Part shown: positions 11,977 through 23,712 of the stretch, piece after piece
Position numbering within the stretch: position 1 is the first letter of the stretch
Layout of the letters: each line of letters begins with the position of its first letter
From: Rhizophagus irregularis
Taxonomy: Eukaryota; Glomeromycota; Glomeromycetes; Glomerales; Glomeraceae
Assembly (NCBI RefSeq): GCF_026210795.1
Contig: NC_089438.1
Span: forward strand, 3,307,501-3,371,500
Length of the DNA: 64,000 nucleotides
Reading direction: 5' to 3'
The notes under the pieces: model-generated
What the model was told of the DNA's origin: nothing
Database searches by the model: none
What the model saw: the letters and a program-made list of their open reading frames with translations, nothing else
Translations under genes and position numbers: made by a program

Positions 11977-12290
11977 TTAAACGGGTTTCGTTTTCCTAGT
12001 AAGATCAAAGAGGACATTGCGGTATTCATCAACAATATGAAGTCCAAAAGTTGAATCTCGTTTCAATGAAGTCCCTGCTGAAAATTTCCGCATGGCCTCC
12101 TTCGTTTTGAGAAAAAGTTAAAACTCCTCCAACTGGAACTAGAATTGAAATACGTGATGATGAAAGCGCAACGACATTGATTTCGTTTTTCAAATGGTCT
12201 AGTCAATAATTCATTACCATTTGGAAAAGCTAACGAAATGGTAATTAGGGATAAGAGAACTATAAATGATAATAATATATTGTATTTCAT
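11977..12290 (-). pseudogene. Small secreted protein relic: signal peptide, KR cleavage site, two frameshifts
   Basis: ATG at 12290 on the minus strand gives MKYNILLSFIVLLSLITISL, a clear signal peptide ending near Ala21. A short pro-like segment, NELLTRPFEKR, ends in Lys-Arg, the classic Kex2 site. The first frame then becomes implausible. One base over, it reads INVVALSSSRISILVPVGGV and continues TFSQNEGGHAEIFSRDFIET. A second frame change gives FGLHIVDEYRNVLFDLTRKT and a stop at 11977. Three coherent segments in three frames suggest a decayed gene with two frameshifts. A missed short intron could explain one of them. Function unknown. Small secreted proteins in mycorrhizal fungi are often effector candidates, but that is only context. 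Confidence 0.5.
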
Positions 12291-12710
12291 TACTTTTTTT
12301 TTTTTAGGGGAGAAAGAACGTGGTAAAGTATGTTATATTACAATTATTATTATCATCAAATTTGTGAGGAATGGAAAGAGTGGAAAAAAATCACCCTTTT
12401 TATATTCCTCACAAGAAGGAGAATTTTGATTTGATTCATTATTGATTAAAATAAGCAAATATACATGCATATAGGTATGACTAAGGTCAGTAAACCTTTT
12501 ATATTTTATTATCGAATTCACGGACTGTGAATTAGTCATTTTTTGTCTTTTGTAACAAGCTTATTATCATCCTTTAATTTAGCGAAAATTAAAAAATATC
12601 GTCATACAAGAATATTAGTGATCGAACATTCAACTGCTTAATTTGGCTAATCCATATGGTCCGTGTTTACACGTGATAGTCGTGATACCAAAAAAGGGTT
12701 GACGAAAGCT

Positions 12711-13097
12711 ATGGGAAAGCCGTCCTTGACAAAAGGTTGATATCCAGACATCATGTTGGATAATGTCTAGACATCATGTTTGATATATGTAGAATAATGT
12801 TTGTACATCATTCAACATGATGCTCAAGCATCAACCGACATGATGTCTTAGACATCATGTTACCAAATATAGTAGATTTTATTTTGTGTAACTCATAAAT
12901 ACACTACTATATTTGGTAATTCGATCAGCATGATGTCTAGACATCATGTCGGTTGATGTCTTTCACATCATGTTAAATAATGTACAAACATCATCCTACA
13001 TATATCAAACATGATGTCTAGACATACCATCATGATGTCTAAACATTATATTTCATGATGTTTGGACATCAACCTTTTGTCAAGGACGGCTTTCCAT
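12711..13097. mobile_element. 387-bp fold-back element with near-full-length inverted repeats
   Basis: The left end, GGAAAGCCGTCCTTGACAAA, pairs with the right end TTTGTCAAGGACGGCTTTCC. The arms continue for roughly 150 bp each with a few indels, to a small loop near 12895. Each arm carries repeated copies of a self-complementary unit with core GATGTCTAGACATC, so there are palindromes within a palindrome. No coding capacity. It is best seen as a fold-back MITE. A transcript would form a long hairpin. Confidence 0.8.
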
Positions 13098-14753
13098 AGA
13101 AAGCTTGCTTAAAAACAAATATTTACGTTTTATAGAAACTTCGGATAAACTTATTGTTTTGACATGATAAACCAAAAAAGTGTAATTGAACGAAATTATT
13201 CAAAAAATCCAAAAATGGTAGTATTCAAGCAAGTAATCGAACAATATCGATGCTTTTTATGCATACAACAATAAATAAAGCTCATTATTTATTCGTAATT
13301 CCGTTCAGAAAAGTTGATTTTCTTTTCTTTTCTTTTTTTCTTTATGTTAGTATTTAAACATGAGTTTTAATAAAAAATTAGAAATTCCAAAAAGCTTTTA
13401 AGTATTAGATAATAAAAGTTAAGTATGGATTGAAAAATTCCAAAAATGTATGCAATAAAAAAAAGTACGTATTGATGTAATTACTTTTCATTCAAAGAAT
13501 CAAAAGTCAAACTTGGTGATACACCTTACGAAATTTTGGGATAAACTTGATTGCTTAAACTAGAAAAAAAGAATCAGTTTATACTCCTTTTATCCATAAC
13601 AAAAAAAAAAGTTTAACGGAAAGAATTTTTTTTTCTCCCTTTTTCATGAAATTTCAGCTGAACTGTATTCAATACATTCATTTAAACGAATGATAAAGGT
13701 ATAATATAGATTATGTATGATTTCTTAAGAAGAAACTTTGGAAAAACATATAATTTATTTTTCTATCAAGAATTGTTTGTACTTCATGATAGTTTTAGTA
13801 GGATTACGAATAAAGAAAATTTCAATACCATTTTGTGAAAAAGATAAGAAAAATAAAAAAAGTAATCATTTTCAAAGATCAAAAAAAAGGTCTTGTATAA
13901 TAAATTTGGTGACGCACCCTAAAAAATTTCAGTGATGATAATTTATTTTTTAAAATGGTTTTTCTCATATAAAATTCATAATGAAGTTATACTTCATATG
14001 TAATAATCAATTGGTAACATCACCAATAAAATAATTGATACCTAACGTGATGATTATAGAACTTGTTTGAAGGAATTTTTTCAATTCGTACGATTTATCC
14101 AAATGGAATTAAAGAATGTGATATATCATTGGACATACAACTCTTTAATTTTTGTACTCTTACAAAATCAATCCTCTCAAATTTTACCCGTAAAAAGAAA
14201 TCTTTTGTTCGTAGCTTATATGGTAGCTGCAAATGCAAATAATCTATATTCTTATGATGATTAGGGAATGGTTATTGACTTAGATGGAGTTATTCACAAG
14301 TAAATAAATTGGCTTTTTTATATATATAAAATAAACTATACATCGAAATAACTAGTATTGTATTTTCTTTTTATAATAAAATTAAACTAGGACTTCTTTT
14401 GTTGATAACGAATGGTCGCCCGGCCAAACATTCTATTACATTAAACGTTCATCGTGATGATGGATTTCTTCTTGCTACACCTATAACAAAAAAGTAATCA
14501 AATATCCTACGGGCAAACAGTTGCAACGACAAATGGAAGATATGCGACCATCTTTTTCACGTATTTTTATTATTATTATTAATTAAAAATGATTATGTTC
14601 CTTTATTAGTTAAAAACAATAAATTTTTGAAACATTTAGAAACGTTTCGCTTAGAACTGAAAGTAAAATAAAAGAGTAAAATTTTGATCTTCGAAATTTT
14701 TAAAAAAAAAACTTCGAAGTTGGAATTATTATTAAATTCTATATTTTTACTCA
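13098..14753. other. Intergenic AT-rich sequence
   Basis: No supported gene. Short plus-strand frames at 13738 and 14067 lack domain-like content. Two stretches (about 13490-13540 and 13870-13930) share a loosely similar phrase around TTGGTGA(T/C)(A/G)CACC, perhaps an old duplication. Confidence 0.35.
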
Positions 14754-14856
14754 GGGGTGATCATCACCGTTGGCCAGAATTATCAATTTTTACCGGCACT
14801 ATATTTTTTAATGCTGGTCGATCGTCATAATTTCAGTCACCGGTGATCATCACCCC
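14754..14856. mobile_element. Short MITE-like inverted repeat, 103 bp
   Basis: Starts GGGGTGATCATCACC and ends with the inverted form GGTGATCATCACCCC. Weaker pairing extends to about 30 bp per arm. No clear target duplication. It could be a very small MITE or a solo palindromic repeat. Confidence 0.45.
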
Positions 14857-15055
14857 GGTGATAGTTAGAAAAATCTATTATTATTATTTTATTATTCGCT
14901 GACAAATCACAAATTACTTTTTCTTATTTGAATTACTACTAACCTACTCACTCATTTATTTTAAGTAAGGAACTGACCAAAATGGAATATTTATTTATTT
15001 ATTTTTTTTTTTCATTTTATAAATTACTAATCGACCCATTTTTTTCTTCATTGCT

Positions 15056-15795
15056 ATTTTAGGTTCAGACTTAGAGCTTCAGAACGGATTGGAAGGTACT
15101 AAGGTTACCTGCCTAAACCTCTCCAAAATTCTACGATTAGTTTCTCTAAGATTTTACTATAGTTTTATTATAGTTTTGGCAAGGTTTCAGCAGTTTCGGC
15201 ATTTATAATAAGTTTCGTCAGGTTTCACTTTTCTCCAGAGTTTCGCTAACTTTTTAATAAGACTTTCATATAGTTTCGGCAAAGTTTTGCTATTTCGGCA
15301 TTTCGCCAACTTGCCAAAACCCCTAGTTTCTCCAGCAACCTTAGAAGGTACTGATTTAAATGTAACAATGTGAGTATTTTCTTTCCATTTTGAATATTAC
15401 TAATTAATTGTTTTTTAATTTTTTATTTTTTTTCATTTCAAAGATTACTTTAGGTTTCAGATTTGGAGTTTCAGAACAGAACTGATCAAAATGAAATAAT
15501 GTGAGTATTCTCTTTCTATTTTGAATATTACTGATCAACTTTTTTTTTGTTGTTTTTTTTCATTTTGAACTAATTTCTCTATCTTTTTTCTTCATTTCTA
15601 TTTTAGGTTCAGTCTTGGAGCTTCGGAATAGAAGGCACTGATCGAAATGGAACAATATAGGTAGATTACAAATGTCCGTTTAATAATTATTTTTTTTCTC
15701 CATTTCAAATATTATTAATCGACGTTTCTTTTCTTCATTGCTATTTTAGGTTCAGACTTGAAGCTTCTGAACAGAGATACTGATCGAAATGGTAT
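15056..15795 (+). repeat. Four diverged copies of an exon-like tandem repeat
   Basis: Copies begin near 15063, 15454, 15606 and 15751. Each has an acceptor-like CTATTTTAG or ACTTTAG, then a core similar to GTTCAGACTTGGAGCTTCAG, AACAGAAGG.ACTGATC.AAATGGAA and, in two copies, a donor-like GTGAGTATT. The spacers are T-rich and also similar. The pattern looks like duplicated small exons with their introns, but no single reading frame stays open, so coding is unproven. Confidence 0.5.
15101..15343. mobile_element. 243-bp insertion with 9-bp target duplication inside the first exon-like repeat
   Basis: GAAGGTACT occurs on both sides (15092-15100 and 15344-15352). Removing the segment restores the repeat found in the sister copies. 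The ends are short inverted repeats, AAGGTT and AACCTT. A 9-bp duplication is typical of Mutator-like elements. Inside are many GTTTCGGCA-like motifs and no coding frame. Confidence 0.55.
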
Positions 15796-15906
15796 ATTTC
15801 TAATTAAATGGTATATTTCTAAAAGGATAAGTGTTATTAATTACCGTAGTTAGATAAATAAAATATATAAAATATCAAACATTTTAAATCTACAAATTAT
15901 TCTTAC

Positions 15907-16225
15907 TTATTTTGCCTTTATGATCAATGTACGCAGTTTCTTATCATCGGAAACACACATTTGGCGTAATTCAGGAATTTCACTTTTACTAAACTTAACA
16001 GCTTGGTCTGGATTCTCATCTTTAACGTTCTAAACATTCCAACCGACAATTGAACGATTGTCTTTACTATAAGTTACGAGATAATTTCCTTTTGGCGATA
16101 CTTCTAATTTCGTAATAGGTTGATCGTTATGAAATTTATCAGTATCTTTATCAATATTGTTGCTTATATCAATATCGTCTTTATCATCGATCTTACGGAG
16201 ATTTCATCCATTTTACTCATATATT
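15907..16225 (-). pseudogene. Fragment of a WD40-like repeat protein
   Basis: The minus strand reads QPITKLEVSPKGNYLVTYSK, then DNRSIVGWNV, an in-frame TAG at 16030-16032, then NVKDENPDQAVKFSK, SEIPELRQMCVSDDKKL and a stop at 15907. LEVSPxGxYLVTYSxDxxSIVGW is a beta-propeller blade of WD40 type and matches, from memory, the N-terminus of an expanded family in mycorrhizal fungi. A methionine near 16207 lies in another frame, so there is also a frameshift. No further blades are found. A truncated, dead copy. Confidence 0.6.
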
Positions 16226-18259
16226 TCTTTGAAAAAAGGGAGCTAACCTAACGGTTAACTTTTCTTATTTATTTTATATTGAAGTTAACACTGTTAACAA
16301 ATTTTATTGTTATTATGAAATATTAAAACTTAAAAGAGAAAATCCTCATAAAAAAAAATTCTTGAAAAACCCCGATAAATGATCATTTTTCCGAAGAAAC
16401 TCATCATTTTACTGAAAAATTTTTTATGCATCACTTGCATTAGTTGCATAGACGGCGTGCAGTCGGCGTGCTTATTACCACCCGGGTGTAGCTAAAGTTG
16501 TACAATTATTTCTTCATTGTCTTTTTTTTTAAACAATATCCCTTTCTTTAATCTCTTGATATTTAATTCTTTTTTTTATCAATAAATAAACGATAATCTA
16601 CTCATACTTTGACGTAGCAAAACATTACTATATTTTTTAACATTTTTTTGGTAATTTGGTATCAGATGATTTGCGAAAAAGGAGCTTGTTTATTACTTAA
16701 CGTATACAGTGAACGAAAATTTAAATTATAAGTCATATAAAAAAATCGTCAAGTTTTTTAAAAAAATGTTTTGTTAATTGTCGGAAATGAGTGATTTTTT
16801 GGCGATATGCTCTTATGCTCTAAATTTATTTAAATAATAGTTCGATGTTTGTTGTAGATATAAATTTTTATTACAATATAATATATTAATAGATTTACAA
16901 AAGAATTTATAAAAATTTTGTGAAACATCTATCAAGACATACTATTCTAAGGGGGGTGTATAGTTTTCCTGGAAGATTATAAAAATATCAAAATAGATTT
17001 ATTATTTTTTAAAAAAAATCGAATAAATTTGGTTGTTAAAAAAATTGAGATGATAAATTAAATTTGTATTTTTTGTATTACAGATCGGATTTGAATTGAA
17101 TGTGTCTATCCTAAAAAAAAAATTTTCCGTTTTTTAATACGCAAATAACTCAGTGTAACACCTGAAAAAAATAATATGATTAGTGGATCAATTATTGGTA
17201 CATCAGTACAGTACAATTGGTACAATTAATTGCATTACGTAATAAGATTAATGGCGTAACAAAATTAGGAATGTAAACGTAGCACAAAAAAAAAAATTGA
17301 AAGAATAATGGAAAGTTGTACCACAAATTTTAGCTACACGCCATTATACAGTAATAACTGTTTTTATTAAAATTTTAATTTTATAATAATCATTGCTTCT
17401 AAAAAAAAATTACCTTTTTTTTATGTCTTTCGCCTAAAGGTATTTTTTCTTTAATTATTTTTTATTTTTATTTTTATTTTTTTTTTAAAAAAAAGTCCTT
17501 TTTAGAAAAACAATAATTTGTGATAGATAATAATATTTGTAGAACGAATCCTCGCATATCAACTTAATCTGATCGGTATATTGCTGATATAGAAATCGAA
17601 AATTAACTCTGTAAGGGAAATGATATTATACCGCACCAACGAAGTAATGAAATATCGAGTAAAATTTTAATTTCATTATTTCAAACATTAATAAATTAAA
17701 ATTAATACAGGAAAATGCTATAATTCCCAAATTATATGACCAATATATGAGTGAAACAAATAAGTGGAAGGTATGTAGTGAACATAAGAGTATTCGTGAG
17801 TAGTAAGTTTCTTTTATTATCAAACAAGAAATTTATTATTTAAATATGCTTTCATATTTAGGTTAAAAATTTAATATTTATTCAATGTTGTAAACTTTAT
17901 AAACAATATACATACAGTAAATAATTTATAATCATAAATAAAAATAATAAAATAAATAACTAATACATTCTTTTTAAAAAAAAAATAATAAATTTCCAAT
18001 AAAAAACCTTAAACTTGTTGAATATTATCGTTGTTGAGGTTGAATAGGACCCCGAACAATATATAAATAGGTCATAGGAAATTGGCAAAATTTTACTATT
18101 AGCTCTACGCATTTTTTCAGGGCCGGAATTATGATAATGTCAGTCAGTTACTAAATAAAGTAATATATTTCTTACCAACGTTATCAAAATTTATCTAAAA
18201 AAGGAAAGATTTTCATGATTATTTTAGCCTATTCTACGCGTTATTTCTTGTTACCTATT
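16226..18259. other. Intergenic region; possible degenerate DNA element 16484-17342
   Basis: No gene supported. GGGTGTAGCTAAAGTTGTAC near 16484 and its approximate inverse ending at 17342 (CAAATTTTAGCTACACGCC) could be the ends of an 859-bp non-autonomous element. Similarity extends about 45 bp with many mismatches and no target duplication is clear. The rest is AT-rich. Confidence 0.3.
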
Positions 18260-18889
18260 TCAGTATTGCTCGGGGTCCTGGTTGAATGATGCCGGACTAT
18301 TCTCATATTCTTGAGTATAATCGCCACGAAAAGAAGGAGAACCATTCACGATTTCGTCGTTAAAATTATCTTGCATCATATTTCCATGCAAATTTTGTTT
18401 ATAAATTTCTTTAGTTGCCAAGTAATTAATTAAATATTGCTTCAAGTGAAATTTAAGGTGTAGTGGAGAAATCTCCTGTTGTTGCTGTTGATGTTGTTGT
18501 TGAACACTCTGCTGGTTGTAGTTTATATTATAAAATTTTTTATTTAAAAATTGGGATGAAGCTAATTCGCAAGTTACTTGATAAATTTTTTTCGTATCAA
18601 TTTGACTGTGATAAAATACATAACTTTTCGGTTGATCATAATTATAAGTTTGGTTGTTGTCATCGGTATCATTTGTTAATTGATATACAAGTTCAAAGGA
18701 AATTGGTACTTCTTCACAAGTAATATGATAATTTACGAGAATACCTGGTGGATTATAAAAGAAAGCCAGGCTTGGAGTTATTGGCTGCATACTATTATTA
18801 CGTTGACCAGTTGCAGAAGTCATGGGAGACAAGTTCCCGTAAGGTAGTGAAGATGAAGGTAGAATATTATTTTCTTGAGAAATACTCAT
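18260..18889 (-). CDS. Hypothetical 209-aa protein with a Gln-rich tract
   Basis: A single open frame from ATG 18889 to a stop at 18260. The N-terminal 45 residues are Ser/Pro/Asn-rich and likely disordered. Residues about 50-125 (GILVNYHITCEEVPISFELV onward) look folded, with aromatic and hydrophobic residues. Next come a Gln tract (QQSVQQQHQQQQQ), a helical segment (LHLKFHLKQYLINYLATKEI) and an acidic tail. No known domain was recognised. The layout (disordered ends, poly-Q, small fold) is common among fungal regulators, but no DNA-binding motif is visible. A TATA-like TATATAAA lies about 50 bp upstream. Codon texture argues that the gene is real. The plus-strand ORF inside it is a shadow. 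Confidence 0.6.
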   Translation of the reverse strand: MSISQENNILPSSSLPYGNLSPMTSATGQRNNSMQPITPSLAFFYNPPGILVNYHITCEEVPISFELVYQLTNDTDDNNQTYNYDQPKSYVFYHSQIDTKKIYQVTCELASSQFLNKKFYNINYNQQSVQQQHQQQQQEISPLHLKFHLKQYLINYLATKEIYKQNLHGNMMQDNFNDEIVNGSPSFRGDYTQEYENSPASFNQDPEQY

Positions 18890-19413
18890 TGAGTATTATT
18901 TTATAAAAAAAAAAAGAAAAAAATTTGAGAAAAATGGTTGAATTTATATAATTTTATCCTGTGTAACGTAATGATAACTGTATCAACTGCGCATTAAAAA
19001 GTCATACGTAGAATTTTGTCGATCATTTCCAACGAAACTTGTTACCACACGTTGTTATGCACCATTTACATAATTATGCAAATGTAGTAATTTTTATATG
19101 TATTTATTTATCCGTTCCTAGGATATTTTGCAGTAAAAATTACGGATTTGAAAATTTGAGTAATTCATTGCATTTTTCAAATAAGAAAAACTTGCTTTTA
19201 GTTTGTTCATAATCTCAATATTGTTTTTCAAGCGTAATAATAATAGTTCCGAAGCTTTTTAAAATTTAATCATTTTTTTAAAATCTTTTAAAATAAAAAA
19301 AAAACCAAGCAAAAGAAAATAGGATTTCAACAATAAAATATACTATTTATACTCATGATATACTATAAAGTACTTACTATTGTGTAAATGGCAGAGATAA
19401 ATCAATTATATTA

Positions 19414-19604
19414 GCCCTGTTCATTCCGGTCGGTCGCACTTTTCGGTCAGATTTAAGTTAATTTTGATTTGGTCGAACGCCAAAAATAACCAACCAAAAT
19501 TGGATAATTTCTGTTTACGTAATATTTAGCAAAAATATATATATCAATAGATTTGTACAACAAAATCCGACCGAAAAATGCAACCGACCGGAAATGAACA
19601 GGCC
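19414..19604. mobile_element. 191-bp MITE with TA target duplication
   Basis: The left end GCCCTGTTCATTCCGGTCGG pairs with the inverted right end CCGACCGGAAATGAACAGG. About 45 bp per arm pair. TA flanks both sides (19412-19413 and 19605-19606), as expected for Tc1/mariner-mobilised elements. No coding frame. A related fragment lies near 49672-49805. Confidence 0.65.
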
Positions 19605-19610
19605 TATTAT

Positions 19611-19706
19611 GGCTAATTGGAATAGTAAAATTTTACTTTAGAATCCGGCCTATCGGCCGATCATTTATCCGATTCTAGTAAAATTTCACTTTATTCCTAA
19701 TTAGCC
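19611..19706. mobile_element. 96-bp palindromic MITE
   Basis: GGCTAATTGGAATAGTAAAA on the left pairs with TTCCTAATTAGCC on the right. The arms are about 35 bp, around a small core with GGCCTATCGGCC. It lies 6 bp from the preceding element, so the two may be nested insertions. Confidence 0.55.
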
Positions 19707-20674
19707 AGGGTATAAGTAATATACTAATACAGTAGATTTTTTTTTTAACAAAATATGAGATTCTTTTTAATAATAATAATAATACAATTTAAAAATACAT
19801 TCAATCCTCTTTTTGAAGAGATATCAATTCTTTTTATTCAATTCAATTTTTTTGTGAAAAATGTTACACAAAATTACACAACATGTCACTTATCTCTTTT
19901 AGGTCTGATCCTGTAATACAATTATTTTCTATTAACTATTTATGTGTATCAAAGAATTTTGTACCATGTAAACAGTCGTAAGTAAAAGAATTTAATTCTC
20001 TTGACGCTTCAGTTTATAATAATAACCTTTTCTGAAAAAAATTTATAATCAAGAAATTTGTCTCAATTAAAATTAAATTCATATTTTTATATTGCTTTGT
20101 TAAGTTTTACTTTGTTTAATTTGGTTATTTTGGTCTAATTATTTATTCAAGTTTGTATTATGATAACTACTGTACATACAATAAATAAAACAAAAATTAA
20201 TCAAGGGTGAAGTAAATAATTAAGATATAATTAGGATTATTTAACAAAAGATCTAAAAATAATTATTTTATATTTCCAATATTTTCAATAAAATTTTGTG
20301 GTGATTTCCCTTATTACTCCTTATTACTTGAGCAATAATTAATTAATAGTTTTATGTAAATAGTATTCATAATAGAAAGCAGCATTTTATTATAATTGTT
20401 ACAATAAGATTTCTAATTTATTTATTTGATGAAACCCTTTTTTTTTCTCATTTCCTAAAATAAAATACGGTATCGTTTTTATAAACACTATTATGTAAAT
20501 CAGTATCACAGACTCGGGTAGTACATTTTTTGATTTACAGCGTGTAACGACTGTAACGTTCATTAGGTTATATGACTAACTTGATAATTCAAGAGTTATG
20601 ACGTTATGACTCCAACTTCGTTCTGATTTATTTATTTATTTTGTTTCAAATTTATTTCTTAATAAAATTTAACC

Positions 20675-22939
20675 ATGTCTGATATTCGTAAAGAATTAGT
20701 TAGAGCTGCAATTAACAGAGCATATGCTTTAATAGACTATAGTGTTTACAATAATGCACACAAAGAATATGAATTTAAAAAACAAACAATTATTGATGAT
20801 GAATCGCTTACAGATGATGAAAAATCTGAAGCAATAGAAATATTAACTGGATATTATGACGAATGTAAAATTGTAAATAATGAAGGAACAAAAAGGATTT
20901 GTGAAAATTGTAACAAAGAATGTTTAGCTATATTATATTGTGAATATTGTGTTCGAAATTATTTAAAAGCAAATTTTTCAAATTGGACATCTGGAAATGA
21001 TAATATTGATAATTTAATACAAGAATGTCAGATGAAAGCAATAAGCCCATATTTAATACCAGAATGGATTCCATATAATAATTTTCAAAATGTCAAATAT
21101 CTAACAAAAGGCGGATTCTCAGAAATTTATACAGCAGATTGGATTAATGGGCATTTTATTAAATGGGATTCTAAAGAGCAACAATTAAAAAGAATTGGAG
21201 AATCTGGATTTGTACAATATGTAGTACTTAAAAGATTAGATAATGTTGAAAATGCAAATCAAAGTTGGTTTGAAGAGGTTTGTAATATATAAATATTTTA
21301 AAAAGGCAATAACTAAACTTTGTACTAAAAATTTTGATACAACTTTTTGTAGGCTAAATCACATTTAACTATAAGCAATAAATGGGGAGAAGTTGTCCAA
21401 TGTTATGGATTAACACAAGATCCATTAAATGGAAGTTACATGCTTATAATGAATCAATTGGATATAAATTTAAGAGAATATTTACAACAAAATCATAATC
21501 AACTTACATGGAAAAAAAGGATTCTAATTTCTGTTGATGTAATTAAAGCGCTTTTAAGAGTTCATTATGAGGATGCAATTCATAGAGATTTGCATTCTGG
21601 AAATATATTATTTAAAACTAGATTTAGTATTAGTGATCTTGGATTTTGTGGACCTTGCAGATAAACCATTAAAAAGTATATATGGAAATCTTCCTTATGT
21701 AGCACCTGAGGTTATTATCGGAAACGAACAGACTTTTAAATCTGATATTTATAGTATTGCAATGCTTATGTGGGAAATTTCATCTGGACAACCACCATTT
21801 ATTAATTATGAACATAATTACGATCTCGCTATGAATATTGTTAATGGCATAAGACCAAAAATTGTATCAGGAACTCCTTTAGAATATAAAAATTTAATGA
21901 AACAATGTTGGGATGCTGATTCGTCAAAGCGACCTGATACTGACACACTTTGGAAAAAAATAAGTGGAATTAATTTATTTTATCAAAGTAAATCAAATGA
22001 ATCATTGACTCAACGAGAAGAGAATAATTATTTAGAAATAGATAGTAATATCAATAGTCTAAAAAATTATATGAATAGTACAAGTAAACTTCATCAATTC
22101 GAAAATCTTCCTGAACCAAGGAATGCAACAGAAGGTAATATAACTAGTTATTTACTTTTCTAGTTAATTATTTAAAGGATACTAATTCTAATGATACTAT
22201 TTTAACTAAAATAATAGAAGAATTAGAAGGTAATAAAATATTTTAAATTTTCTTATTTTATAAATAATTTAAATTAAATATTTTGAAATTTTAGCATTTT
22301 ATAGTAAACCTTATAACTTTTATATTCCTGATAACAGTAAGTATTATTAGATTAATGTAAATATGTGCGTTAACTAATTGATTTGATGTTTTTTAGTTGA
22401 TGATTTTGGTAAATCAGTTAATCAAAGGGATAGTGATACGTTAATTAATAAAGGTATTTCTATTTCATTAGTTCATTTATTTAACATGAATAATAATATT
22501 GACAATAATTTATTGTTTAGATAATAGTAAAATTTTACCCCAAGTTTTTAATGAATTACAAATAAACTCATCAAAAACTGGTAAGTAAATTTAATCAAAA
22601 TATGCAATTTAATTATCACAAATTGTTTATGATTATTATTTAATTTATTGTTTAAAATCTTCAGATGTTCAAAACAATTATTATAGAGAAGAAATAATGC
22701 AACAACAAAGAAAGAATATTGATATTGATGGTATTCAATATAATTATCTAATGATTGCAATTTATTTTAGAGTATTGTTTATTTTCTAATTTTATTTTAA
22801 TATAGATGAGGTTCAAAATAATCCTAATCTTCATTCAGAAGAACAAGAGGAATTGGAAATTCCTGATAGTAAGAATTTTTTTATATTAGTGTTTGAATTT
22901 TATTTAATTTTAACTAAATTTTTTAATTTAGACATTTAG
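20675..22939 (+). pseudogene. Tyrosine-kinase-like protein kinase gene with a single-base frameshift
   Basis: Nine-exon model: 20675-21277, 21353-22134, 22164-22229, 22295-22336, 22397-22453, 22521-22580, 22665-22730, 22806-22868, 22932-22939. It would give about 581 aa once one extra T at 21655-21656 is discounted. The N-terminus has C-x2-C..C-x2-C (CENCNKECLAILYCEYC) and FSNWTSGN. The kinase domain shows a Gly loop LTKGGFSEIY, VAIK-type VVLK, HRDLHSGN, DLG in place of DFG, YVAPEV and CWDADSSKRPD. The frameshift falls between DLG and APE, ending the protein before the activation loop is complete. The tail is five or six small phase-1 exons. Family knowledge: such kinases are greatly expanded in mycorrhizal fungi. 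A sequencing error is the main alternative, as all other junctions are in frame. Confidence 0.75.
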
Positions 22940-23712
22940 ATACAGATGTATTTATAAACACTATTACAACTGAAGCATTTCTTATTATAAATTATTTAAA
23001 CACTAAAGACTAGAGTAGTAAGATACTATATCTTTCAAGATTCTTAGTTTGTAATTTAAATAATTTGTTTATTTATTTTATATTTTAACATGCAATAAAA
23101 TAAGTTTATCCATATTATTATTTTAATCCTTTTCTTTAGCTCTCATGAGAAATTATAAATAACATAATTATTTTTTGTTAAGCTAAAAAGAAAGTAAACC
23201 AAATCATACATAATATTTATCAAAATTTGACGAGTTTTATATATTTATAATACGTAACATTTGTATTTAAAAAACTATTTTTAAAATTATGTCAATTTAA
23301 ACTTTATAGAAATTCTTGTATTTTGTTATTTGACAAGAAACGATTGATAGTTCTATACATAAAAGATTTATCAAACCGAGCTAAATATTATAGTAACATT
23401 CATCAATTTCTAGTTTGCTGCTCTGAGGAAGAGAGTTATTATAGATATTTTACATACTTTTCGGGTGAAATATAGTATGTATAAAGTGTGACTGTAATCT
23501 GATCATCTGGATTTATCGTATTTTATTTAATTTGAGCAAATACTTTGCCCGAGTTAGTTAAAAATTATATAAAATATCAGTTAAATCCAATAGCCATATG
23601 ATTAAAAGATTTATTTTTTAAATAAAAAAATTTTTGAAGCATTTTGCACAATACGAAAATGTAATAGAAAAAATGTATGATATTTTCACAAAACTATTAA
23701 TGGTTATAAGTC
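22940..23712. other. Intergenic sequence between kinase gene and transposon
   Basis: AT-rich, no gene or repeat recognised until the target duplication GTTATAAGTC at 23703-23712. Confidence 0.5.

Larger units (their letters stand above)
18890..20674. other. Intergenic region holding two small MITEs
   Basis: Apart from the two elements at 19414-19604 and 19611-19706, only AT-rich sequence was seen between the poly-Q gene and the kinase gene. Confidence 0.45.

Noticed and set aside
12711-13097. Regular short repeats that might suggest a CRISPR array
   Set aside because: Repeats are palindromic units inside one large hairpin, with no unique equal-length spacers and no cas genes; the genome is eukaryotic.
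22548-22760. Minus-strand ORF over the kinase tail
   Set aside because: It spans the small plus-strand exons and introns, whose phases are consistent; the minus frame is chance.
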